54,168 nt of DNA, from positions 1 to 54,168 of the forward strand of contig JAFUSQ010000030.1 of NCBI GenBank assembly GCA_017467605.1, read 5' to 3'. Every line of letters starts with the position of its first letter. Position 1 is the first letter of the stretch. Position numbers and translations under genes: made by a program. The DNA is from a bacterium (GTDB lineage: Bacteria > Cyanobacteriota > Vampirovibrionia > Gastranaerophilales > Gastranaerophilaceae). Below the pieces are notes generated by a model. The model was not told where the DNA came from, did no database searches, and was given only the letters and a program-made list of their open reading frames with translations. Shown in pieces: positions 25,130-32,564 of the stretch.

Positions 25130-26272
25130 TTAACCCCAAATATCTCTAAATTTCTTATGAATTTTCACGTTGTGCACCCTTACATAATCAATATTTTCAG
25201 AAATTAAAACACTGTTTAATGCAAGTGAATAGATATCTTTTTCTTCATTTGAGGCATTTTGCATATCCAAAAGACTTTTTCTTGAGAGCCCAATCAATAC
25301 AGGAGTACCTATAGTTTTTAATTCCTTCCAACGTCTTAGAATTTCAAAATTATTCTCTTTTGTTTTACCAAATCCAATTCCGGGATCAATTATAATATTT
25401 TCCCTTTGAATACCTTTTTCAATAGCAAAATTTACTTTTTTATACAAATTTTTATAAATTTCGTCCATTAAGTTCTCATAATGCGGAGAATTTTGCATAT
25501 TTTCAGGAGTTCCAAGCGAATGTTGAATTACAATTTTAATTTTCGGATTTTGAGCAATAACATCAACCATTTTTTCATCATAATCAAAGCCCGAAACGTC
25601 ATTTATGATTGCAACAACTCCGGTTTCGATACACTTTTGAGCAACATAAGCACTTCTTGTATCTATACTTACGGGAATTTTTATATCGTTTTCTTTTATA
25701 TAACATAGAACAGGCAGAAGTTTATCCAATTGCTTTTGAGATTGAACTGCAGAAGAATACGGTTTGGCAGATTCAGCACCAATATCAATAATATCCGCCC
25801 CGTCAGTTATTAATTTATTTAATTGTTTTATTGAATCTTCAAAATCATAAAATTCGCCGCCGTCAGAAAACGAATTTTGTGTAATATTTAAAATTCCCAT
25901 TATTTTTGTTTTTTGAAAATCATTACATGATAGTTTATTTTTCAAAAGTTTTCCAAGCTCTTTCAACCCAAAAGGCTGCATTTCAAGTTTTTGGGAAATT
26001 TTTATTAACTGTGATATACTTCCTCCCAAAATACAGTCGGATTTTTCAACTTGCCCTGTTATAACTTGTTTATTTGTTGCACAATCCGCCCCGACTGATA
26101 GCGCAGCCTGCTTTAGAATATTTGCCTGAGCAACAGATAAATTATACAATTTAATATTTTTATATCTGAATTTATCAACAGCTTTAGCAGAATAAGAATC
26201 GTCAAAGCCAATTATATCTAATTCTTTTTTTAAATCATCAGAATAAATTTCTTTCAGTAAAAAATCGTGCAT
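25130..26272 (-). CDS. folP: dihydropteroate synthase with N-terminal extension
   Basis: FolP condenses p-aminobenzoate with dihydropterin pyrophosphate in folate synthesis. The TIM-barrel motifs are present: MGILNITQNSFSDGG, DIGAESAKPYSS, SIDTRSAYVA, INDVSGFD and IIDPGIGFGKT. At 380 aa it is about 100 residues longer than E. coli FolP; the extra N-terminal part (residues 1 to about 120) has no recognised domain. Two usually conserved places differ: TPDSFSDGG reads TQNSFSDGG, and DIGGESTRP reads DIGAESAKP. Both lie in the pterin and pABA loops that also contact sulfonamides. The ATG is leaderless. Confidence 0.9.
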   Translation of the reverse strand: MHDFLLKEIYSDDLKKELDIIGFDDSYSAKAVDKFRYKNIKLYNLSVAQANILKQAALSVGADCATNKQVITGQVEKSDCILGGSISQLIKISQKLEMQPFGLKELGKLLKNKLSCNDFQKTKIMGILNITQNSFSDGGEFYDFEDSIKQLNKLITDGADIIDIGAESAKPYSSAVQSQKQLDKLLPVLCYIKENDIKIPVSIDTRSAYVAQKCIETGVVAIINDVSGFDYDEKMVDVIAQNPKIKIVIQHSLGTPENMQNSPHYENLMDEIYKNLYKKVNFAIEKGIQRENIIIDPGIGFGKTKENNFEILRRWKELKTIGTPVLIGLSRKSLLDMQNASNEEKDIYSLALNSVLISENIDYVRVHNVKIHKKFRDIWG

Positions 26273-26278
26273 AAACAA

Positions 26279-26307
26279 ATACTAGCACGATTGTTTTTAT
26301 TTCTCAA
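26279..26307 (-). promoter_or_regulatory. leaderless promoter of folP
   Basis: On the minus strand TTGAGA (26307-26302), 17 bp, TAGTAT (26284-26279), then six bases (TTGTTT) to the ATG. No Shine-Dalgarno site is present. Confidence 0.65.
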
Positions 26308-26324
26308 TTAATATATTAAACTAA

Positions 26325-26828
26325 CTAAGCAGCAGCTCTAAAATCATTATACTGAGAATGTAAATCTTTTACTGCCGCAGTACCGGTCTTAATCATTTTA
26401 TTTATTCCGGTTATAAGCACAAAAAACGCTAACACACCACCTGCGAGGAATGACAATTTCTTAGTTATAGGACTATTGATTAAAGGACCTATAAATTTAG
26501 TATTTTTCAATGAATCAAACTTTTTCATTATACTTTCGGCATACATTTTAACATTACGATTAAATGCTCCCCACAGACCTTCAGCTTCCCTAACAGTATT
26601 ATTCGCATTTCTGGTAGTAGTAGAAACTGTTTCCATCATATGCTGCAAAGCCTTTTCACCTGCTTCAGCTTTAATCCCTTTTTTACCTGCCATGCGGGTA
26701 GCAGTTGTAGATAAACCTGCAGCACCTCCTGCTGCCACAGCAGCTTCTTCTTTTTTCTGTTGACGCTGTTCAGGCGATAACTTAGTTCTTGAATGAGCAG
26801 GAATATTTGGATTTAATTTTACAGGCAT
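26325..26828 (-). CDS. hypothetical protein with one C-terminal membrane helix, 167 aa
   Basis: No family is recognised. The N-terminal ~30 residues (MPVKLNPNIPAHSRT and a Gln/Lys-rich stretch) look disordered, an Ala/Gly-rich segment follows, then an amphipathic region and a membrane helix (LSFLAGGVLAFFVLITGI, about residues 125-143). The start at 26828 is preceded by GAGGAG; an ATG 21 bases upstream would contain that site within the gene. It overlaps nothing but follows the 268-aa gene by four bases and is probably co-transcribed with it. Confidence 0.6.
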   Translation of the reverse strand: MPVKLNPNIPAHSRTKLSPEQRQQKKEEAAVAAGGAAGLSTTATRMAGKKGIKAEAGEKALQHMMETVSTTTRNANNTVREAEGLWGAFNRNVKMYAESIMKKFDSLKNTKFIGPLINSPITKKLSFLAGGVLAFFVLITGINKMIKTGTAAVKDLHSQYNDFRAAA

Positions 26829-26832
26829 TTTC

Positions 26833-27639
26833 TTACTCCTCAAACTCATCTATTACTTGTTGTTCGTCGTCAGTCAAATCAGTATCCGTGTTATCGTCAT
26901 CATCTACCAATTCCGTATTACTTCCTTTGCCGTCAGGTTTAAGATTATTAGCTTCCGTATATATAGCAGTTCCGCCGGCACCAACACCCAAAGTAGTAGC
27001 TGCCGCTTTTGTACCTTTTTCGTACAACTCATCAGCAGACTTACCTACAAAAGGCTTCTTAATCCACTCATAACCTTTTTTAAGCATAGCACCTGCAAAC
27101 TTAAAGGCTTTACCAATATATTCAAAAGTTTTTACAACATATTTTCCGACAGGATTGCCATTTAAAGCTTCTACTGTTTTATTAAATTTTTCAACAACAT
27201 TTGTCGCAAATTTTGAAGCCTTAAAGGTTTCATAACTTTTTACAACAGATTCTTTAAGTTTTGAACCTGAAGATTTTATACCCTTCCACATAGGTTTTAA
27301 AATATCTTTTGCTTTTTTGGTAAATGAACTGTTTGTACCCTCTAAAACAGAAGTTTTCATTACTTTAGAGCCTTTACGAACCCCCCATGCAAGAGCCCAG
27401 CCCTCAAGTAATGCTTCCGATATAATTTTAAAACCTCTTATTACAGCTTTAAAACCCTTTGGAGCAGTAGAATTTTCATTCAACAGATTATCGTATTCTT
27501 GTTTTTGTTTTTTATAAAAGTCTATTTTTTGCTTATAAAATTCATCATTCTTATTAGCTTCGGCATCAGATGCTTCTCCGGATCCAAATGCTAATCTTGA
27601 ATTTGTATAATTCGTAATCTTCGGTTGAATTGTTAACAT
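26833..27639 (-). CDS. hypothetical protein, 268 aa, with acidic C-terminus
   Basis: No family is recognised. It starts MLTIQPKITNYTNSRLAFGS, a proline/asparagine-rich N-terminus of a kind I associate with lineage-specific proteins of gut Vampirovibrionia. The middle is Lys/Phe/Val-rich and helical with repeated V-x-K-F-E/N motifs (such as VVEKFNKTVEAL and YVVKTFEYIGKAF), a Gly/Ala segment (TTLGVGAGGTAI) and a strongly acidic tail (VDDDDNTDTDLTDDEQQ). GGAG lies nine bases before the ATG. It forms a pair with the downstream 167-aa gene. Confidence 0.6.
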   Translation of the reverse strand: MLTIQPKITNYTNSRLAFGSGEASDAEANKNDEFYKQKIDFYKKQKQEYDNLLNENSTAPKGFKAVIRGFKIISEALLEGWALAWGVRKGSKVMKTSVLEGTNSSFTKKAKDILKPMWKGIKSSGSKLKESVVKSYETFKASKFATNVVEKFNKTVEALNGNPVGKYVVKTFEYIGKAFKFAGAMLKKGYEWIKKPFVGKSADELYEKGTKAAATTLGVGAGGTAIYTEANNLKPDGKGSNTELVDDDDNTDTDLTDDEQQVIDEFEE

Positions 27640-27752
27640 GTATATCTACTCCACTAACTTTACAAATTTTCAATCGTATAATACGCCTGAAAATTTTTTT
27701 TTGCTAATTACAAAGAAAACCATTAACAAAATGTTACATACTAACCACTATA

Positions 27753-28703
27753 TTATTCCACATTAAGAGCAATTTGTAAAGGGTTATAATTAAAACTCTG
27801 GAAAGAATTTCTTCGGATAAATTCTCTATCAATTTTATTTAAACAATCTAATTTAGCACCTAACCAGCGCGGAGCTATTAAATTCTTCTTCAATCCGTTA
27901 CCTGCAAGCCTGTGAATAGTCGTTTCAGGCGGTAAAATTTCCAAAAAATCACAAACTAAATTAACGTAATCATTTTCACTCATGAAATCTATCTGCCCGT
28001 TTTCATAAAGATTAGCAAGCTTTGTATCTTTTAATGCACAAAGCATATGAATTTTAACCCCGTCAACCCCCAATTGTGCAAGTTTTTGAGCCGTTTGCAG
28101 AATTTCATCTTTAGTTTCCCAAAGTCCAAAAATAACATGCACACATACATTTATACCTTTTTCTTTTGTCTTTTCATAAGCTCTCAAAAAACAATCAAAA
28201 TCATGTCCACGATTTATTTTTAAAAGAGTTTTGTCATGTATTGATTGCAGACCGTATTCAAGCCAAGTGTAGTAATCTTTTCCGATATCAGATATCAAAT
28301 GCAGTTTTTCATCATCAACACAATCCGGTCTTGTTCCTATTGACAAGCCTACAACATCAGGGTGATTTAAAGCGGATTTATATATTTTTTCAAGTTCACC
28401 AACAGGCTTATAAGTATTAGAATAAGCTTGAAAATATGACATGAATTTCTCAGCCTTAAACCTATCATGCAAAGTTTTTGCACCAATTTTAACCTGTTCT
28501 TCAATCGATAACAAATTTGAATGAGCCTGAGAAAAGCTTCCTCCATCATCACAAAAAATACAACCACCCGTAGATATTGAACCGTCTCTATTTGGGCATG
28601 AAAACCCTGCATCAAGAGTTATTTTATAAACCTTTGCCCCAAATTTATTCTTCAAATACGCACTAAACTGATTGTATCTTTTGTCAGTATTATTGAAAAG
28701 CAT
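27753..28703 (-). CDS. radical SAM protein, YhcC family (TIGR01212 type)
   Basis: The family is recognised from KVYKITLDAGFSCPNRDG and GGCIFC: C36, C48 and C51 form the unusual C-x11-C-x2-C cluster of YhcC-type proteins, related to Elp3. Further conserved blocks are SYFQAYSNTY, GLSIGTRPDCV and LEYGLQS. It should bind a 4Fe-4S cluster and S-adenosylmethionine; members of the family are linked to tRNA modification, but the exact reaction is not established here. At 316 aa it is full length. It follows the small zinc-ribbon gene by two bases. Confidence 0.88.
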   Translation of the reverse strand: MLFNNTDKRYNQFSAYLKNKFGAKVYKITLDAGFSCPNRDGSISTGGCIFCDDGGSFSQAHSNLLSIEEQVKIGAKTLHDRFKAEKFMSYFQAYSNTYKPVGELEKIYKSALNHPDVVGLSIGTRPDCVDDEKLHLISDIGKDYYTWLEYGLQSIHDKTLLKINRGHDFDCFLRAYEKTKEKGINVCVHVIFGLWETKDEILQTAQKLAQLGVDGVKIHMLCALKDTKLANLYENGQIDFMSENDYVNLVCDFLEILPPETTIHRLAGNGLKKNLIAPRWLGAKLDCLNKIDREFIRRNSFQSFNYNPLQIALNVE

Positions 28704-28705
28704 TA

Positions 28706-28876
28706 TTATTTTTCTTCTTCGTCATTGTCATAAATCGGATAAACATAATGTTCTCCGCAATTAGGACAAACAACTTCTTGTTGCTTACCGTTTTCTAATT
28801 TTGCGACTTCAAATAAACATTTACAACCTGATTGAACACATCTAACAGCCCAAGTAGGTCTAATTAATCTTGCCAT
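28706..28876 (-). CDS. small zinc-ribbon protein, 56 aa
   Basis: The frame begins MARLIRPTWAVRCVQSGC and contains four cysteines in two pairs, C-x4-C (with a third Cys nearby: RCVQSGCKC) and CPNC, followed by an acidic tail (DNDEEE). This is a zinc-ribbon layout without a clear enzyme domain. AGAGGG lies before the ATG. It is sandwiched between obgE and yhcC on the same strand, so it is probably in their operon and may bind RNA or ribosomes, which is inference only. Confidence 0.8.
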   Translation of the reverse strand: MARLIRPTWAVRCVQSGCKCLFEVAKLENGKQQEVVCPNCGEHYVYPIYDNDEEEK

Positions 28877-28941
28877 AATATAATCCCTCTTTCAAATTTA
28901 TATACTACATAATTCTAACACTGATTAAAACTTGGTGCAAG

Positions 28942-30225
28942 TTATTTATAAACTTCATCGTCCCAATATTCAAGTTCAAGTTTGCCTACATTAATAGTAT
29001 CACCGTTTTGAATACCCAGACGCTTTAACTCGTCCATAATACCCATACTTATCATAATATTTTGAAATCTTATAATTTGTTCCGAGCTTCTTGAATCAGT
29101 AACTTGAGAAATTCTAATAATTCGACCGCCATCAACAAGATAAGTATCTTTGTTCAATTTTTGAACTGACCAATACCCGTCATCATTATTTGTAGCATCT
29201 AAATCTTCTTCAACATTAACCTCAGAAACGGGTTTTTCAATAGTATTAACTTTATCTTCAAGTTCAAATTTCAAGTTACTCAAATTTTTACCTGTAATTG
29301 CGGAAATACAGAAGGGTTTAACTTTTAATTTTTTAAATTGTTTCAACAATTTTTCTAATGCTGCCGGTTCCATTGCATCAATCTTGTTTATGGCAACAAC
29401 CTGATATAGATTAGACAACTTTTCAGAATACTTTTCCAATTCGGAATTTATAATTTTGAAATTTTCAACAGGTTTTTCAGCAGTACCATCAACTATGTGA
29501 AGTAAGAAACGACATCTTTCTACATGTTTCAAGAAATCATGTCCCAAACCAATCCCATCAGATGCTCCTTCAATAAGTCCCGGAATATCAGCCACAACAT
29601 ATCCGTCACCATTTGATTTTCTTACAACACCCAAATTAGGCACAAGAGTTGTAAAAGGATAATCGGCAATTTTAGGTTTAGCAGCAGAAACTCGACTTAT
29701 AAAAGTAGACTTTCCTGCATTAGGAAAACCTAATAAACCAACATCAGCAATAAGCTTCAATTCTAACTGCAATTCACGTTCAATTCCGGGTTCACCGGGT
29801 TCACAGTATTGTGGAGCCCTGTTTTGAGAAGTACAAAAATGGATATTTCCACGACCTCCGCGACCACCTTTTGCCACAAGAACAGTCTGTCCATGTTCGG
29901 TTAAATCAGCAATAATATTACCTGTTTTTAAATCTTTCACAAGAGTTCCAGCCGGAACTTTTATATATAAATCTTTTGCACTTTTCCCATGCATACTTTT
30001 TTTAGAACCGTTTTCACCATTATCAGCCTTAAAAATTGAGCGATAAGTGAAATCAAGCAAAGTAGAAAGACCTTCATCTGTAACCAAATAAATACTTCCG
30101 CCATTCCCGCCATCACCACCTGCAGGTCCGCCTTTATCAACAAATTTTTCGCGACGCCAAGCAATAACACCATTTCCACCTTTTCCGGAGCTTATCTTAA
30201 TTTTAACTTTATCTATAAATTGCAT
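28942..30225 (-). CDS. obgE: Obg/CgtA GTPase
   Basis: This essential GTPase acts in late 50S ribosome assembly and stress control. The N-terminal glycine-rich Obg fold starts at MQFIDKVKIKISSGKGGNG; the G domain has the P-loop GFPNAGKST, the G3 motif DIPGLIEGA and the G4 motif NKID; an OCT domain follows at the C-terminus (about residues 345-427). The ATG at 30225 is chosen because the family begins there and a GTGGGG site lies upstream; a TTG 15 bases earlier is unlikely. Confidence 0.95.
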   Translation of the reverse strand: MQFIDKVKIKISSGKGGNGVIAWRREKFVDKGGPAGGDGGNGGSIYLVTDEGLSTLLDFTYRSIFKADNGENGSKKSMHGKSAKDLYIKVPAGTLVKDLKTGNIIADLTEHGQTVLVAKGGRGGRGNIHFCTSQNRAPQYCEPGEPGIERELQLELKLIADVGLLGFPNAGKSTFISRVSAAKPKIADYPFTTLVPNLGVVRKSNGDGYVVADIPGLIEGASDGIGLGHDFLKHVERCRFLLHIVDGTAEKPVENFKIINSELEKYSEKLSNLYQVVAINKIDAMEPAALEKLLKQFKKLKVKPFCISAITGKNLSNLKFELEDKVNTIEKPVSEVNVEEDLDATNNDDGYWSVQKLNKDTYLVDGGRIIRISQVTDSRSSEQIIRFQNIMISMGIMDELKRLGIQNGDTINVGKLELEYWDDEVYK

Positions 30226-30277
30226 ACACATACCCCACAAATTAAGTATATTACTATGAAAACATAAAAATGGATAT

Positions 30278-30607
30278 TTACAAAGCCAGCTCTTTATATG
30301 ACTTTAAAATTTTATAATAAAAAATCAATTCATCATCATTAGACTTTTCTAAAATAGATGATATAGATTTCAATAAATCATCTCTCGTTTTTATATGTTC
30401 TACATCAAACAAATCTCTAATTTCAACATTTAAATATGATGCAATTTTGCGCAATTTATCTTCTCTTGGCAAATAAGCACCGTTTTCAATTTTACTTAGA
30501 TTTGTCGGCTCAATTTCCAAAAATTCCGCAAGTTCAAATTGTTTAATATTTCTTGCCTCTCTAAGCTCTTTTATTCGCCTTCCGACTTGTTTGCTTAACG
30601 AAATCAT
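30278..30607 (-). CDS. XRE-family regulator of cassette D, 109 aa
   Basis: The N-terminal Cro/C1 HTH reads IKELREARNIKQFELAEFLE then IEPTNLSKIENGAYLPREDK, followed by a ~40-residue helical tail (LLKSISSILEKSNDDELIFY) that could mediate dimerisation. The ATG at 30607 lies exactly six bases after the -10 box TATACT, so it should be leaderless; a longer frame from 30658 has no ribosome site. It is divergent from pilin D. Confidence 0.88.
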   Translation of the reverse strand: MISLSKQVGRRIKELREARNIKQFELAEFLEIEPTNLSKIENGAYLPREDKLRKIASYLNVEIRDLFDVEHIKTRDDLLKSISSILEKSNDDELIFYYKILKSYKELAL

Positions 30608-30675
30608 AGCAATAGTATAGCCTATATGAATAGACATAAAAAGATTAAATATATTCAATTTTATGTAATATATGA

Positions 30676-30704
30676 TTGATTAATTATCACATATATGTTA
30701 AAAT
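30676..30704 (+). promoter_or_regulatory. promoter of pilin D with a short palindrome
   Basis: TTGATT (30676-30681) and TAAAAT (30699-30704) are separated by 17 bp. The palindrome ACATATATGT (30689-30698) fills the spacer directly next to the -10 box. This promoter does not interlock with that of the regulator, whose -10 box is at 30614-30619. Confidence 0.55.
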
Positions 30705-30753
30705 AATACAAGATATTAAAAATTATAGTAATAAAATTACAAGAAAGGGGATT

Positions 30754-31470
30754 ATGAAAATAAAATCAAATACAGGATTTACGCTTGCGGAAATTTTAAT
30801 TACAATCGGCATAATCGGAGTAGTCGCAGCACTAACCATACCATCATTGATTAATAATATAAGAGCAAATCAATACAGACAAACACTAAAAAAAACAATA
30901 TCTACCTTAAGCCAATCTGCAAGACTTTCTCAAGCTCAATACGGATTTGACTTTAGCGGAATAAATAGTACCTGTAAAACCGATAACGATACTCCTGAAA
31001 ATACTCAAAGTATTTGCGCAATTTTAAACGGAACGTTAAATTCTTTCACATTTTACAGATTTGCTAACTTGCTTAAGGATAAAAATGGTAATGCTTATAA
31101 TATAACAACTTCATATAGTAATGCACATGCTCATTTAACAACTGATACAATGAAAGCTTATCAATTACAAAACGGCAGTATCATAATGATTTCCCAAATG
31201 TTAGGAACAAAAAACTGTTCATTAATAGGAACGCTAAAAGATACATATCTAACTGAAGATATGCAATATTGCTACGGATTCATTGATGTAAACGGAACTA
31301 ACCCTCCAAACAAAGAAATCAAATGCACAACAGGCTCAAATTCACTTACCGGCAATAATTGCATAGTAAAAAGTAAAGATATTACAGATATTTATCCGAT
31401 AAGAATACATGATGCAATAGTAGAACCCGCAACCGCATCAGGCAGATTTGTCCTAAAATCTGCAAAATAA
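30754..31470 (+). CDS. type IV pilin-like protein of cassette D
   Basis: A short leader MKIKSNTG is cut at G/FTLAEIL; the stem IGIIGVVAALTIPSLI follows. The globular part contains CYGFIDVNGTNPPN, a variant of the D-[IV]-NG..xPN block, and several Cys residues. It lacks the NNW..DYPW ending of the other copies. The ATG at 30754 follows AAAGGGG; the longer open frame from 30676 would include the promoter and is rejected. The toxin-antitoxin pair begins 38 bases downstream under its own promoter. Confidence 0.9.
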   Translation: MKIKSNTGFTLAEILITIGIIGVVAALTIPSLINNIRANQYRQTLKKTISTLSQSARLSQAQYGFDFSGINSTCKTDNDTPENTQSICAILNGTLNSFTFYRFANLLKDKNGNAYNITTSYSNAHAHLTTDTMKAYQLQNGSIIMISQMLGTKNCSLIGTLKDTYLTEDMQYCYGFIDVNGTNPPNKEIKCTTGSNSLTGNNCIVKSKDITDIYPIRIHDAIVEPATASGRFVLKSAK

Positions 31471-31502
31471 GTATTGACAATGTCAATACATTATATTATA
31501 AT
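31471..31502 (+). promoter_or_regulatory. leaderless promoter and operator of the candidate toxin-antitoxin pair
   Basis: TTGACA (31474-31479), 17 bp, TATAAT (31497-31502), then six bases to the ATG. A perfect 9-bp inverted repeat with one central base (GTATTGACA-A-TGTCAATAC, 31471-31489) covers the -35 box, as expected of an autoregulated toxin-antitoxin operon. Confidence 0.75.
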
Positions 31503-31508
31503 ACAATT

Positions 31509-31799
31509 ATGGAGCACAAATATCAAATTTTCAAAATTAAGGAAAAAAAATTCATTGTAAAAATGGATTTAAACCCGTTAACAAATGAATTTGAGTATCA
31601 TATGTATTTAAGACATTTAATAACTCCTCAACAAGCAATAGCTGCATATTTTTCTAAAACATATGAAACTTTCAACCCGGAACGAAACAGATATGAGTTG
31701 TATAGCAAAAGTCTTAATATAACTGTCTACTACACATATTTAAAAGAAAAAGATATTCTGTTAATAACAGCATTTTACCAAGGAGGCCAATATGAATAA
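31509..31799 (+). CDS. candidate toxin of a type II-like toxin-antitoxin pair, 96 aa
   Basis: No toxin family is clearly recognised; it lacks the BrnT and RelE signatures I know. The conserved-looking C-terminal half reads PERNRYELYSKSLNITVYYTY and ILLITAFYQGG. The assignment rests on context: small size, an upstream operator-promoter, an eight-base overlap with a CopG/BrnA-like antitoxin gene, and toxin-first order. The message should be leaderless. Confidence 0.55.
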   Translation: MEHKYQIFKIKEKKFIVKMDLNPLTNEFEYHMYLRHLITPQQAIAAYFSKTYETFNPERNRYELYSKSLNITVYYTYLKEKDILLITAFYQGGQYE

Positions 31800-32073
31800 A
31801 AAAAAGCTTGAAAACATTCCAACAGTCGGACTCGCAGAAGTTAGCGATTATACCCCAACACAAAAAGAAGTAAATTTAATTCAAAATTTTGAAAATCAAG
31901 CCGAACAAGATATTGAAGATATAAAACAAAATATAAATGTTAATTTCAGATGGTCAGAATTTGAAATAAAACGTGCTAAAAAAATTGCTAAAAAAATGGG
32001 AATGCCTTACCAAACATATCTAAAAGCTACATTAAAACAAGCTATGGATAGAGATGAAAAGAAATATATGTAA
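31792..32073 (+). CDS. CopG/BrnA-like antitoxin, 93 aa
   Basis: The C-terminal region VNFRWSEFEIKRAKKIAKKM and GMPYQTYLKATLKQAMDR matches the ribbon-helix-helix antitoxin pattern (W-S, then K-A-K-x2-G-M-P-Y-Q-T) of COG5304/CopG-type antitoxins. The N-terminal half is acidic and helical and may wrap around the toxin. GGAGG is six bases before the ATG, and the start overlaps the toxin gene. It probably represses its own promoter through the repeat at 31471-31489. Confidence 0.75.
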   Translation: MNKKKLENIPTVGLAEVSDYTPTQKEVNLIQNFENQAEQDIEDIKQNINVNFRWSEFEIKRAKKIAKKMGMPYQTYLKATLKQAMDRDEKKYM

Positions 32074-32084
32074 AGGAGCTTATC

Positions 32085-32549
32085 ATGTCTGCAAAATCAG
32101 AAAAAGCAAAAGAATTATTTAAATCAGGTTATAATTGTTCACAATCAGTTCTTGGGGTTTTTTGCGAAGAACTGGGTATGGATTTTGAAACCGCAATGAA
32201 AATATCTTCATCATTTGGCGGAGGAATGGGCAGAATGAGAGAAGTTTGCGGAACAGTAAGCGGAATGTTTATGGCTGCCGGTTTACTATACGGACCGAGT
32301 GATAACTCAGATCCTAAAGCAAAAGCTAAACTTTATGAAAAAATTCAAGCTCTCGCAGGTAAATTCAAAGAACAAAACGGAAGTATTATATGCAGAGAAC
32401 TTTTAAAAGGAATCGAAACATCTAACGCTCCAACTCCGTCAGAAAGAACTGAAATTTACTACAAAAAAAGACCATGCGTTGAATTAGTCGGTGATGCTGT
32501 GGAAATTCTTGAACAATTTGTTAAAGAAAATATAAAAGTACCTAACTAA
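32085..32549 (+). CDS. C_GCAxxG_C_C family redox-type protein
   Basis: The family is recognised by regularly spaced cysteines: C18 in YNCSQSV, C27 in FCEELG, then FGGGMGRMREVCGTVSG (C55), a later IICRELL and a C-terminal RPCVELV. Family members are thought to bind a metal or undergo redox chemistry and are frequent in anaerobes; the reaction is unknown. AAGGAG precedes the ATG 12 bases after the antitoxin gene, so it may be co-transcribed with it by read-through. Confidence 0.85.
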   Translation: MSAKSEKAKELFKSGYNCSQSVLGVFCEELGMDFETAMKISSSFGGGMGRMREVCGTVSGMFMAAGLLYGPSDNSDPKAKAKLYEKIQALAGKFKEQNGSIICRELLKGIETSNAPTPSERTEIYYKKRPCVELVGDAVEILEQFVKENIKVPN

Positions 32550-32564
32550 AAGAAATGAATTGTA

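Noticed and set aside
27640-27752. Small gene in the gap before yhcC
   Set aside because: No frame with a start and ribosome site is seen; the gap is AT-rich promoter-like sequence.
30676-30753. N-terminal extension of pilin D from the first in-frame ATG
   Set aside because: That stretch contains the predicted promoter, lacks a ribosome site, and would bury the prepilin leader.
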